NCBI GenBank assembly: GCA_035623615.1
Contig: DASPTB010000177.1
Span: forward strand, 1-8,686
Reading direction: 5' to 3'
Length of the DNA stretch: 8,686 nt
From: DASPTB01 sp035623615
GTDB lineage: Bacteria > Actinomycetota > UBA4738
The notes below the pieces were generated by a model. The model was not told the origin of the DNA, did no database searches, and saw nothing but the letters and a program-made list of their open reading frames with translations. This document shows, piece by piece, positions 1 to 5,880 of this stretch. How positions within the stretch are numbered: position 1 is the stretch's first letter; each line of letters opens with the position of its first letter. Position numbers and translations under genes: made by a program.

Positions 1-11
1 GGGGGCGTTCG

Positions 12-1577
12 TCAGCCGGAGTGATCGGCGGGTTCCCGAGGGAAGGTCGACCGCACCGTCGTTCCCTCGCCGGGGGTCGACTGCAGGTCCCACGAGCCGC
101 CGACGCTCTCGACGCGCTCGCGCATCGCGATCAGGCCGAGATGACCGTCGGCGACGAGCGTCGGTGCCTCTTCCGGATTGAAACCCACGCCGTCGTCCAC
201 GATCTGGAGCATCACGTCGCCGTCCGCCTCCCCGAGGGACAGCCGGACGTGGCGCGCGTCGGCGTGCTTCACGACGTTGGTGAGCGCCTCCTGCGAGACG
301 CGGTACAGCACGGTCTCGAGCTCGGGCTCCAGCCGCTCGGAGAGCTCGAACGCCATCGAGACCTCGATACCGGCGTCGTGGCCCACCTCCTCGAGGTGGT
401 CCTGCAGGGCTTCTTCGAGCCCGAGCTGGTCGAGCACCGGGGGCCGCAGCTCGGTGATCATCCGCCGCAGCTCGACGACCTCGCCGCGCAGGTCGTCCTG
501 CGTCCGCGCGACCGTTCCCGCCATGTCGTCCGAATGTTCGCCTCGCTCGAGCGCTCCTCGCAAGGCCTCCAGCCGGAACACGATCGCCGCGAGATGCTGA
601 ATGGGACCGTCGTGGATCTCAGCGGCGATCCTGCGCCGTTCCTCCTCCGTCGCCTCCACGGTGCGCTCCAGCAGACGCCGGCGCTCGACCTCCAGCCGGT
701 GCAGCTCCTCGAGCGTCTCCTCGAGCTCGGCGTGCCGCTCCTGCAGCTCCTCGCCCCTGCGCTGCAACTCTCTCGTTCGGAAGAACATCTGACGTGCGAG
801 CAACAGCGGCCCGATGAACAACAGGACGGCCAAGCCGTTGTGGTGCAGCCGCACGAACAACAGGGCGATCACCGACGCGAACAGCCCGAGCCCGATGTAG
901 GACAGCACGAACTCGTAGCGCTTTCCGAGCTGAAGGCCCGAGAGCGCCGTCCGGAACGGGGTGCGCGTCGCGAGCGACAGGTAGTACGCGACGATGACGC
1001 GATTGGTCACGTAGTCGGTGGCGACGGCGGCGAGCACCGCCGGCACGATGAGGTACCAGGGCGACATCATCTTGTGCGGCGCGATTGCGTGGAAGACGAC
1101 ACCCGCCGCCATCACCGACAGGGCGACCTCGGCGCGAACGAACAGAGCCTTGAGGACCGGCATCTCTCGACGGAGTTCGCGCTGGTCGACCGACCCGACG
1201 AACGCGACCGCCCCGGCGACCGCCGGCGAGTAGATCATCGCGACGGCCAGCAGGATCGGGAAGCTCAGGCTGAGCGAGGCCGTGGCTGGTCCCTCGACGG
1301 GCATGAGGTCCATCGCCGCGACCGCGAGGGCCCACCCAAGCAACGCCGCGTTGGCGAACTGTCCCGGATCGGCCGCGGCGGCCCACGTGAGGATGCCGAG
1401 GACGAAGATGGTGAACAGCGCTTCGAACGCGCGCACCTTCGGCGTCCGAACCTGCTGCATCGGGCCCTCGGGAGGCGCTGCCTCGCCGGCGCGCCGGTCG
1501 CGCGCCGGCTCGGGCCGGGACGCCGCTTCCGCGGCTGCCACGGCCTGGGACTGGGACTCGGTTTGGGTTCGTGCCAC
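12..1577 (-). CDS. NarL-type membrane sensor histidine kinase
   Basis: A 521-residue two-component sensor kinase that would autophosphorylate on His and pass phosphate to a response regulator. Residues 1-40 are Ala/Pro/charged-rich and probably disordered. About 52-260 hold several hydrophobic segments (near 52-68, 76-92, 103-128, 150-165, 173-200, 222-243 and 248-262), so the input domain is integral to the membrane and has no obvious extracellular sensor. Residues 265-312 are a charged coiled coil leading to a HisKA_3 dimerisation domain with ERRRIAAEIHDGPIQHL and phospho-acceptor His322. The HATPase_c domain shows the N box (QEALTNVVKHADA, Asn434), DDGVGF (461-466) and HLGLIAMRERV (479-489). 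The GTG start at 1577 gives the longest product. An ATG at 1460 (residue 40), preceded by GAGGG, is an alternative that would remove the disordered tail. A cognate LuxR-type regulator would be expected downstream, beyond base 1; it is not in the window. The input signal is unknown. Confidence 0.93.
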   Translation of the reverse strand: MARTQTESQSQAVAAAEAASRPEPARDRRAGEAAPPEGPMQQVRTPKVRAFEALFTIFVLGILTWAAAADPGQFANAALLGWALAVAAMDLMPVEGPATASLSLSFPILLAVAMIYSPAVAGAVAFVGSVDQRELRREMPVLKALFVRAEVALSVMAAGVVFHAIAPHKMMSPWYLIVPAVLAAVATDYVTNRVIVAYYLSLATRTPFRTALSGLQLGKRYEFVLSYIGLGLFASVIALLFVRLHHNGLAVLLFIGPLLLARQMFFRTRELQRRGEELQERHAELEETLEELHRLEVERRRLLERTVEATEEERRRIAAEIHDGPIQHLAAIVFRLEALRGALERGEHSDDMAGTVARTQDDLRGEVVELRRMITELRPPVLDQLGLEEALQDHLEEVGHDAGIEVSMAFELSERLEPELETVLYRVSQEALTNVVKHADARHVRLSLGEADGDVMLQIVDDGVGFNPEEAPTLVADGHLGLIAMRERVESVGGSWDLQSTPGEGTTVRSTFPREPADHSG

Positions 1578-1615
1578 GGCTCTGGTCCGTCAGGGGAGGG
1601 CGACGAGAGGACGCG

Positions 1616-1644
1616 ATTGTCTCGCACCGAGGGCCTCCGGTCCA
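1616..1644 (-). promoter_or_regulatory. Possible promoter of the histidine kinase gene
   Basis: On the minus strand TGGACC (1644-1639) is followed after 17 bases by GACAAT (1621-1616), each matching 4 of 6 consensus -35 and -10 bases. Transcription would start near 1609, giving a leader of about 31 bases before the GTG at 1577, in which no Shine-Dalgarno is apparent. The fit is weak and could be chance. Confidence 0.25.
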
Positions 1645-1661
1645 GAAATGACGCGTTCCGG

Positions 1662-1667
1662 TAGCCT
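1662..1667 (+). promoter_or_regulatory. Putative -10 box of pdxH (near-leaderless)
   Basis: TAGCCT fits the TANNNT actinobacterial -10 pattern and ends 11 bases before the GTG start codon of pdxH, so any leader would be only about 5 bases. No Shine-Dalgarno is present before the GTG. No good -35 box is seen. The same TAGCCT hexamer stands in front of mutY. Confidence 0.45.
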
Positions 1668-1678
1668 CTCGGCTCGTC

Positions 1679-2305
1679 GTGGCAAGCACGCAGAACGATA
1701 TCTCGGGGCCGTTCGAGGGCGATCCTCCAAGCGAGCCCATGGCCGAGTCTCGCCGATGGGTCGAGGAGGCCGAGCGGGCCGGCGTCGTCCAGCCGGACGC
1801 GATGACGCTCGCCACCGCGTCCGCAGGCGGCGAGCCCTCGGCGCGCATGGTGCTCCTCAAGGGAATCGACGACCGGGGGTTCGTCTTCTACACGAACCAC
1901 GGCAGCCGAAAGGGCAGGGACCTGGCGGAGAACCCGCGGGCCGCGCTCATCCTCTATTGGAACGACCTTCGCCGGCAGCTCCGCGTCACCGGGACCGTCG
2001 AGCGCGTTTCCGACGCGGAGTCGGACGCGTACTTCGCCACCCGGCCGTACGGGAGCCGGATCGCCGCGACCGTGTCCCGGCAGAGCAGTCCGATCCCGAG
2101 CCGTGCCGCGCTGGAGCGGGAGTACGAGCAGCTCGGCAGTGAGCACGCCGGGGGCGACGTTCCCCGTCCCGAGTACTGGGGCGGCTACCGAGTCGTGCCA
2201 GCGACCGTCGAGTTCTGGCGCGGACGGGAGAACCGGCTGCACGACCGATTGCGCTACACGCGGAAGGCCGACGGGTCGTGGTCGGTCGAGCGCCTGGCGC
2301 CGTAG
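1679..2305 (+). CDS. pdxH: Pyridoxamine 5'-phosphate oxidase
   Basis: A 208-residue FMN enzyme that oxidises pyridoxine or pyridoxamine 5'-phosphate to pyridoxal 5'-phosphate using oxygen, the last step of PLP synthesis and salvage; cytosolic and normally a dimer. Visible family blocks are RMVLLKGID (56-64) and FYTNHGSRKG (70-79) for FMN phosphate and ring binding, RQLRVTG (99-105), RPYGSRIAATVSRQS (122-136), PRPEYWGGYRVVP (162-174) and the C-terminal ENRLHDR (184-190), whose Arg186 and His188 match the substrate-binding Arg and His of E. coli PdxH. Length is close to the usual 210-220. The start is GTG at 1679; no other in-frame start lies close upstream and a -10-like box sits just before it. 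The divergent neighbour is the histidine kinase; the methyltransferase follows 60 bases downstream. No defect seen. Confidence 0.95.
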   Translation: MASTQNDISGPFEGDPPSEPMAESRRWVEEAERAGVVQPDAMTLATASAGGEPSARMVLLKGIDDRGFVFYTNHGSRKGRDLAENPRAALILYWNDLRRQLRVTGTVERVSDAESDAYFATRPYGSRIAATVSRQSSPIPSRAALEREYEQLGSEHAGGDVPRPEYWGGYRVVPATVEFWRGRENRLHDRLRYTRKADGSWSVERLAP

Positions 2306-2329
2306 CCGCTCCGGCCGGCCGGGCGTGCG

Positions 2330-2358
2330 TTGACGCCGCGCCGTCCCTCTGATGTGCT
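2330..2358 (+). promoter_or_regulatory. Putative leaderless promoter of the methyltransferase gene
   Basis: TTGACG (2330-2335, 5 of 6 matches to the -35 consensus) is followed after exactly 17 bases by TGTGCT (2353-2358), a poor -10 box. Seven bases then separate it from ATG 2366, so transcription would begin about at the start codon. The arrangement argues that the TTG at 2330 belongs to the -35 element rather than being a start codon. Read-through from pdxH is also possible. Confidence 0.4.
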
Positions 2359-2365
2359 GACGTCC

Positions 2366-3118
2366 ATGCCGAGCGACTACGGACCGGAGACCTACGGCGA
2401 TCGCATCGCGGACATCTACGACGACTGGGTGCGCGACGCGGGGATCGACGCCACCACCGACGCGAGCGTCGAGTTCCTGGCGTCGCTCGCCGGCGAGGGA
2501 CCGGTGCTGGAGCTCGGAATCGGAACTGGCCGCATCGCGCTGCCGCTCGCGGCGCGAGGCATCGACGTTCACGGCATCGACGCATCGGCCGAGATGGTCG
2601 TCCGGCTCCGCGAGAAGCCGGACGGCGCCGCCATCCCGGTGACGATGGGCGACTTCGCCGGGGTGCCCGTCGAGGGCACCTACTCGCTGATCTTCGTGGT
2701 GTTCAACACGTTCTTCGCCTTGCTGACGCAGGACGACCAGGTCGGGTGCTTTCGGGAAGTGGCTTCCCGGCTGGCTCCGGGCGGCGCGTTCGTCCTGTCC
2801 GCATTCGTTCCCGATCTGTCACGGTTCGATCGGGGGCAACGCGTCGACGCGACGCTCGTCGAAACCGGCCGCGTCCTGCTCGAAGCGGCGCGGCACGATC
2901 CCGTCGCGCAGACCGTGACGGCGTCACACGTCGTCCTGACGGAAGAGGGTACGCGCATCTATCCGGTCAAGCTCCGGTACGCGTGGCCGTCGGAGCTCGA
3001 CCTGATGGCACGGCTCGCCGGCATGCGTCTGCGCGAGCGATTCGGAGGGTGGGACCGCGATCCGTTCACGGCCGGCAGCGGCGGCCACGTCTCGGTCTAC
3101 GAGCGCGACCCTGCCTGA
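2366..3118 (+). CDS. Class I SAM-dependent methyltransferase
   Basis: A 250-residue Rossmann-fold methyltransferase of the broad Methyltransf_25/11 type; the substrate cannot be told from sequence. Motif I is VLELGIGTG (47-55). The acidic residue ending beta-2 is Asp72 in GIDAS, expected to bind the SAM ribose. The beta-4 region is YSLIFVVFNTFFALL (106-120), and RLAPGGAFVLSAF (135-147) is the usual post-motif helix and beta-5. The N-terminal block with YGDRIADIYDDW (10-21) is a common cap helix in actinobacterial relatives. ATG 2366 is preferred: the longer reading from TTG 2330 adds 12 low-complexity residues and would start inside a good -35 box. No Shine-Dalgarno precedes the ATG. It follows pdxH on the same strand, and its last 22 bases overlap the 3' end of the convergent peroxiredoxin gene. 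Small-molecule methylation is the likely role, by inference only. Confidence 0.85.
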   Translation: MPSDYGPETYGDRIADIYDDWVRDAGIDATTDASVEFLASLAGEGPVLELGIGTGRIALPLAARGIDVHGIDASAEMVVRLREKPDGAAIPVTMGDFAGVPVEGTYSLIFVVFNTFFALLTQDDQVGCFREVASRLAPGGAFVLSAFVPDLSRFDRGQRVDATLVETGRVLLEAARHDPVAQTVTASHVVLTEEGTRIYPVKLRYAWPSELDLMARLAGMRLRERFGGWDRDPFTAGSGGHVSVYERDPA

Positions 3119-3585
3119 CCGGCTTCCGCCAGGGCCGCGCGCGCCTTCGGCACGGTGTCTTCGGGCTTCACCTTGTAGAACGCCTGCCGGATCCTTCCGT
3201 CTCCGTCGATGAGGAACGACGAGCGGATGATCCCCATGTACGTCTTGCCGTTGTAGGTCCGCTCGCCCCAGGCGCCGTACGCGTCGGCCACCGCGTGGTC
3301 GAGGTCGGCGAGCAGCGGGAACCCGAGCGAGAACTTCAGGTCGAAGGCAAGCTGGTCCTCGGGCTGGTCCGGGCTGATGCCGACCGCGGCGACGCCGAGC
3401 GAGGCGAGGTCGGGGAGGGCGTCGCGGATCGAGCACGACTGTGTGGTGCAGCCGGGGGTGTCGGCCTGCGGATAGAAGTAGAGGAGCAAGGTCCGGCCGG
3501 CGAAGTCGGAGAGGCGGACGGTGCTCCCGTGCTGGTCGAGCAGCTCGAAGTCGGGAGCCGCGTCGCCGGGAGAGAGCGTGGTCAC
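3097..3585 (-). CDS. bcp: Peroxiredoxin, Bcp/PrxQ type
   Basis: A 162-residue thiol peroxidase that reduces hydrogen peroxide and organic hydroperoxides in the cytosol, normally regenerated by thioredoxin. The N-terminal GDAAPDFELLD (7-17) is the standard AhpC/TSA opening. The active site YFYPQADTPGCTTQSC (36-51) contains peroxidatic Cys46 with the PxxxTxxC signature, and Cys51 five residues later as the resolving cysteine of the atypical 2-Cys subgroup. TYNGKTYMGIIRSSFLID is the usual Bcp block ending in the conserved Arg and beta strand. Length is normal. The start is GTG 3585; a nearby ATG is out of frame and runs into a stop. The gene has its own putative leaderless promoter and lies 86 bases downstream of the HAD gene. 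Its last 22 bases lie antisense to the methyltransferase gene. Confidence 0.93.
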   Translation of the reverse strand: MTTLSPGDAAPDFELLDQHGSTVRLSDFAGRTLLLYFYPQADTPGCTTQSCSIRDALPDLASLGVAAVGISPDQPEDQLAFDLKFSLGFPLLADLDHAVADAYGAWGERTYNGKTYMGIIRSSFLIDGDGRIRQAFYKVKPEDTVPKARAALAEAGQAGSRS

Positions 3586-3591
3586 GAACCG

Positions 3592-3620
3592 ACCATATCC
3601 CCGCCCTGCGGATTCGTCAT
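3592..3620 (-). promoter_or_regulatory. Putative leaderless promoter of bcp
   Basis: On the minus strand ATGACG (3620-3615, 4 of 6 to TTGACA with the TGAC core) is followed by a 17-base spacer and TATGGT (3597-3592, TANNNT). Six bases then precede the GTG start at 3585, so the transcript would begin about at the start codon. No Shine-Dalgarno is present. This is the best-formed promoter in the window. Confidence 0.55.
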
Positions 3621-3652
3621 CGGCCCGGTGGGCTCCGGCCGGGCGCGGGGCG

Positions 3653-3669
3653 GCGGCCGGCGCGCCGGC
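3653..3669. repeat. 17-base direct repeat, copy A, containing a 14-base palindrome
   Basis: GCGGCCGGCGCGCCGGC occurs here, just past the HAD stop codon, and again identically at 3688-3704, 35 bases away. Bases 3656-3669 (GCCGGCGCGCCGGC) are a perfect palindrome. A shorter 12-base core, CCGGCGCGCCGG, occurs a third time at 1486-1497 inside the histidine kinase gene. Confidence 0.8.
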
Positions 3670-3704
3670 TGCTACGCGAGTCCGAGCGCGGCCGGCGCGC
3701 CGGC
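3656..3704 (-). terminator. Candidate stem-loop at the 3' end of the HAD gene
   Basis: Because each repeat copy is palindromic, the RNA from 3704-3691 can pair with 3669-3656 in a perfect 14-bp G/C stem around a 21-base loop that contains the HAD stop codon (3674-3672). No U run follows, so it is not a classic intrinsic terminator. It could be a U-less terminator, an mRNA-stability element or simply GC-rich repeat drift. It separates the CBS-HAD pair from bcp, which has its own promoter. Confidence 0.35.
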
Positions 3705-4463
3705 GATCGAGTCGACGACCAGGTCGGGGGCGCCGGCCGCGCGGGCGAGATCCTCTTCCCGGAACTTCCCGGTCTTGGTGAGCAGGCCGGTCATCCCCAT
3801 GCGCTGCGCGGCCAGCACGTCGGTCTCGATGTCGTCGCCGACCATGGCCACGCGCTCGGGCGGCAGCCCGAGCGCGTGCAGGCCCGCGCCGAAGAACTCG
3901 GCCGACGGTTTTCCCGTGACGACGGCGGTGCGGCCCGTCGCCGCCTCGAGCCCGAGCACGTAGGCGCCCGCGTCGAGGCACAGACCCTCCGAGGTCATCC
4001 ACGACAGGTTGCGGTGCATCGTCACGAACGCCGCCCCCGCGATCAGCATCCGGAACGCCGTGTTGATCGAGTCGAACGTGAACGCCTCGTCCGCGCCGCC
4101 GACGACCACGACGTCGGCAGGCTCGTCCTCGACGAGCGTGATGTCCTCGAGATCGCCCGCGACGCCCGTCTCTCCCAGCAGGAACACCCGGGCGCCGGGA
4201 TGGCGCTCGCGCAGGTACTCGGCCGTTGCGACCGGCGCGGTCAGGACCTCGCCGGCCGCGACGTCGAACCCGGCCCGCCGGAGCTCATCGGCGAGCGCCG
4301 CTCGCGTGTGGCTGGTCGTGTTCGTCATGATCCGAAACGGCGTCCCGCGGCCGCGCAGCAGGTCGAGAACCTCGATGGCGCCGGGAATCGCCTCCCACGA
4401 GACCGTGAGCACGCCGTCCATGTCCAGGAGCAGCCCGGCGGGCGGGTCGCCGGACCATGTCAC
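3672..4463 (-). CDS. HAD superfamily subclass IIA phosphatase
   Basis: A 263-residue HAD-IIA hydrolase (NagD/HDHD2/LHPP-like), a magnesium-dependent phosphatase acting through an aspartyl-phosphate. Motif I is DMDGVL (14-19) with nucleophile Asp14 and acid/base Asp16. Motif II is MTNTT (46-50) with Thr47 and Asn48. The motif III lysine is Lys185 in VTGKPS, and motif IV is GDDIETD (209-215). The C2 cap lies between motifs II and III (roughly 75-180), as expected for subclass IIA. Total length is normal. Members act on sugar phosphates, nucleotides, p-nitrophenyl phosphate or phosphoglycolate, so the substrate here is undetermined. The GTG start overlaps the TGA of the upstream CBS gene (GTGA), implying translational coupling and a shared transcript. 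The start has no separate Shine-Dalgarno of its own that I can see. Confidence 0.92.
   Translation of the reverse strand: MTWSGDPPAGLLLDMDGVLTVSWEAIPGAIEVLDLLRGRGTPFRIMTNTTSHTRAALADELRRAGFDVAAGEVLTAPVATAEYLRERHPGARVFLLGETGVAGDLEDITLVEDEPADVVVVGGADEAFTFDSINTAFRMLIAGAAFVTMHRNLSWMTSEGLCLDAGAYVLGLEAATGRTAVVTGKPSAEFFGAGLHALGLPPERVAMVGDDIETDVLAAQRMGMTGLLTKTGKFREEDLARAAGAPDLVVDSIAGAPAALGLA
3688..3704. repeat. 17-base direct repeat, copy B
   Basis: Identical to 3653-3669. This copy lies within the last codons of the HAD gene (encoding the Ala-Gly-Ala-Pro region near its C-terminus), so coding constraint can account for it only in part. Confidence 0.8.
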
Positions 4464-4849
4464 GGTCCGGCGACCGCGCGGGAAAGGTCGCGGATGGACA
4501 CGATCCCGATCGTCCTGCCGTCGTCCACGACCGGGAGGTGCCGGTAGCCGCCGGCGAGCATCCGCTCGAGCGCTTCGTGCGCGGTGACGCCCGGCTCGAC
4601 GGTCTCGGGATCGGGGGTCATCCAGTGCGAGACCGAGTGCCCCGCGGCGTCGAAGTCGGCGGCGAGCGCCCGGACGATGTCGCGCTCGGTGAAGATGCCG
4701 ACGGGGAGGTCGCCGTCCATGACCAGGGCCGAACCGACGTGGAGCTTGCCCATGAGCGTTGCGGCCTCTGCGACCGTGGCGGCCGCCCCGACGGAGACGA
4801 TCTCCCCGCTCATGACGTCCCGGACCGTCACCGCTGCCGGCTCGGCCAT
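4460..4849 (-). CDS. Stand-alone tandem CBS-domain protein
   Basis: A 129-residue protein made of only two CBS domains (about 9-62 and 74-127), which together form one Bateman module. Such modules bind adenine nucleotides (AMP, ATP, NAD or SAM) and act as energy or redox sensors. Both domains end in the ribose/phosphate-binding signature: GIFTERD (51-57) and GIVSIRD (115-121). DVMS (11-14) and WMTPD (76-80) begin each domain. ATG 4849 is chosen because GAGGGGG (4864-4858) lies 8 bases upstream; an in-frame GTG at 4858 would overlap that site. Its stop overlaps the HAD start. It is divergent from mutY across 54 bases. There is no attached enzyme or DNA-binding domain, so it must act on a partner; the coupled HAD phosphatase is one candidate, by inference. 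Confidence 0.9.
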   Translation of the reverse strand: MAEPAAVTVRDVMSGEIVSVGAAATVAEAATLMGKLHVGSALVMDGDLPVGIFTERDIVRALAADFDAAGHSVSHWMTPDPETVEPGVTAHEALERMLAGGYRHLPVVDDGRTIGIVSIRDLSRAVAGP

Positions 4850-4857
4850 CCTCGTCA

Positions 4858-4877
4858 CCCCCTCAGCGCGAAGCCTA
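4858..4877 (-). promoter_or_regulatory. Putative -10 box and Shine-Dalgarno of the CBS-HAD operon
   Basis: On the minus strand TAGGCT (4877-4872) fits TANNNT. Transcription from about 4865 would give a 16-base leader carrying GAGGGGG (4864-4858), 8 bases from the ATG. Unlike most starts in this window, this one has a clear ribosome binding site. No convincing -35 box is seen. Confidence 0.4.
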
Positions 4878-4890
4878 TCCCGGATGCGGC

Positions 4891-4896
4891 TAGCCT
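4891..4896 (+). promoter_or_regulatory. Putative -10 box of mutY (leaderless)
   Basis: TAGCCT ends 7 bases before the GTG at 4904, the spacing expected if transcription starts at the start codon. It lies only 13 bases from the opposing TAGGCT of the CBS gene and overlaps the palindrome GGCTAGCC (4888-4895). There is no Shine-Dalgarno and no -35 box. Confidence 0.45.
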
Positions 4897-4903
4897 TGCC
4901 CGC

Positions 4904-5824
4904 GTGCGAAACGACCCCACGCGGACGGACGCGTTGCTCGCCTGGTTCGAGCCCAGGCGGCGAGCCTATCCCTGGCGGCGGCGCCCGACGCCGTACCGGG
5001 TCCTGGTGAGCGAGGTGATGCTGCAGCAGACGCAGGCCGCGCGCGTGGTGCCCGCGTTCGTGCGGTTCGTGGCCGCGTTCCCGACGCTGCGGGCGCTCGC
5101 CGCGGCGCCGGCCGCCGGCGTGCTTCGGGCGTGGGACGGGCTCGGGTACAACCGCCGCGCGGTGGCGCTCTCGAGGGCGGCGCGGGAGATTCGCGCAGGC
5201 CACGGTGGGCGGGTCCCGCGCGATCCGGAGGCGCTCCGGGCGCTCCCCGGCGTGGGTCCCTACACCGCCGACGCGGTGGCAGCCATCGCGTTCGGTGAGC
5301 CGGTCGTCGCGGCAGACGTCAACGTGCTGCGGGTCACGGCGAGGGCGATGCTCGGGGCCGATCCATCGGCCGTTCCCCGCGCGGACGTCGTCCGGGCGGC
5401 GTCCGAGTGGCTGGGGCAGGCCGATCCCGCCGACTGGAACCAAGCGCTGATGGACCTTGGCCGAGAGGTCTGCCGCAGCGTTCCCCGGTGCGGCGTCTGT
5501 CCGATCTCGGGGTCATGTGCGTTCGTCGGCCCGGCGGCTCGTGGCGGCCGCGCGGCCACCGGCCACGCCACTCCCGTCCGCGCCACCGCGGCGCGCGCTG
5601 CCGCTCCCGCCGCGCGGCCGCGATCGCAAGGACCGTTCGAAGGTTCCATGCGGCAGGTGCGCGGTGCCGTCGTCCGGACGCTGCGGACGCGCTCGTCGAT
5701 CGGCATCCTTGCGCTGTCGCGAGAGATCGGCGAGCCGGAGGAGCGAGTCCGGGCGGCGGTCGGTGCCCTGCAGCGGGAGGGGGTCGTCATCTCGGTGCGC
5801 GGCCGCGTCCGTCTCCCCGAGTAG
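4904..5824 (+). CDS. mutY: A/G-specific adenine DNA glycosylase
   Basis: A 306-residue base-excision-repair enzyme that removes adenine mispaired with 8-oxoguanine, preventing G-to-T transversions. SEVMLQQTQ (36-44) carries the catalytic Glu37. The helix-hairpin-helix is LPGVGPYTA (114-122), followed by catalytic Asp138 in the ADVNVLRV block. WNQALMDLG (178-186) is the MutY signature preceding four iron-sulphur cysteines (190, 196, 199, 205). The spacing C-x5-C-x2-C-x5-C is one residue short of the usual x6 first gap. After an Ala/Arg-rich linker (about 211-245) comes a small winged-helix-like C-terminus (MRQVRGAVVRTL onward), as in short actinobacterial MutY. The NUDIX-like 8-oxoG recognition domain of E. 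coli MutY is absent. The GTG start gives an N-terminus that places Glu37 and Asp138 at their E. coli numbers. It is divergent from the CBS-HAD pair; the DsbA-like gene lies 56 bases downstream. Confidence 0.93.
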   Translation: MRNDPTRTDALLAWFEPRRRAYPWRRRPTPYRVLVSEVMLQQTQAARVVPAFVRFVAAFPTLRALAAAPAAGVLRAWDGLGYNRRAVALSRAAREIRAGHGGRVPRDPEALRALPGVGPYTADAVAAIAFGEPVVAADVNVLRVTARAMLGADPSAVPRADVVRAASEWLGQADPADWNQALMDLGREVCRSVPRCGVCPISGSCAFVGPAARGGRAATGHATPVRATAARAAAPAARPRSQGPFEGSMRQVRGAVVRTLRTRSSIGILALSREIGEPEERVRAAVGALQREGVVISVRGRVRLPE

Positions 5825-5832
5825 ATGTTCCG

Positions 5833-5858
5833 CATCTATCATCGAACTCCCATCTATC
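5833..5858. repeat. 8-base direct repeat between mutY and the DsbA-like gene
   Basis: CATCTATC occurs at 5833-5840 and again at 5851-5858, 18 bases apart, within the most AT-rich short stretch of the window. The first copy overlaps TATCAT (5837-5842), a possible -10 box. It may be an operator, two -10-like elements, or chance. Confidence 0.45.
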
Positions 5859-5876
5859 TCTTCGACGGAACGGAGG
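5837..5876 (+). promoter_or_regulatory. Possible -10 box and Shine-Dalgarno of the DsbA-like gene
   Basis: TATCAT (5837-5842) matches TATAAT in 5 of 6 positions. Initiation near 5849 would give a leader of about 32 bases containing GGAGG (5872-5876), 4 bases before the GTG start. No -35 match was found. The Shine-Dalgarno supports GTG 5881 as the start. Confidence 0.4.
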
Positions 5877-5880
5877 CGCG

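Noticed and set aside
1..11. Remnant of a further gene at the left edge
   Set aside because: Eleven bases after the kinase stop are too few to call anything.
21..1664. A 547-codon open frame on the plus strand opposite the histidine kinase
   Set aside because: It is Arg/Asp/His/Gln-rich with no recognisable domain. It is the expected antisense shadow of a high-GC gene whose minus-strand frame has clear kinase motifs.
2330..2365. TTG start giving a 12-residue longer methyltransferase
   Set aside because: The added residues look non-coding and the TTG falls in a TTGACG -35 box correctly spaced from the ATG.
1265..2572. Long minus-strand open frame spanning the kinase start, pdxH and the methyltransferase start
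   Set aside because: Low-complexity composition, antisense to well-supported genes and crossing their boundaries; no family signature.
2746..4547. Two long plus-strand open frames opposite bcp and the HAD gene
   Set aside because: Arg/Gly/Glu-rich shadows of the real minus-strand genes, which show active-site motifs.
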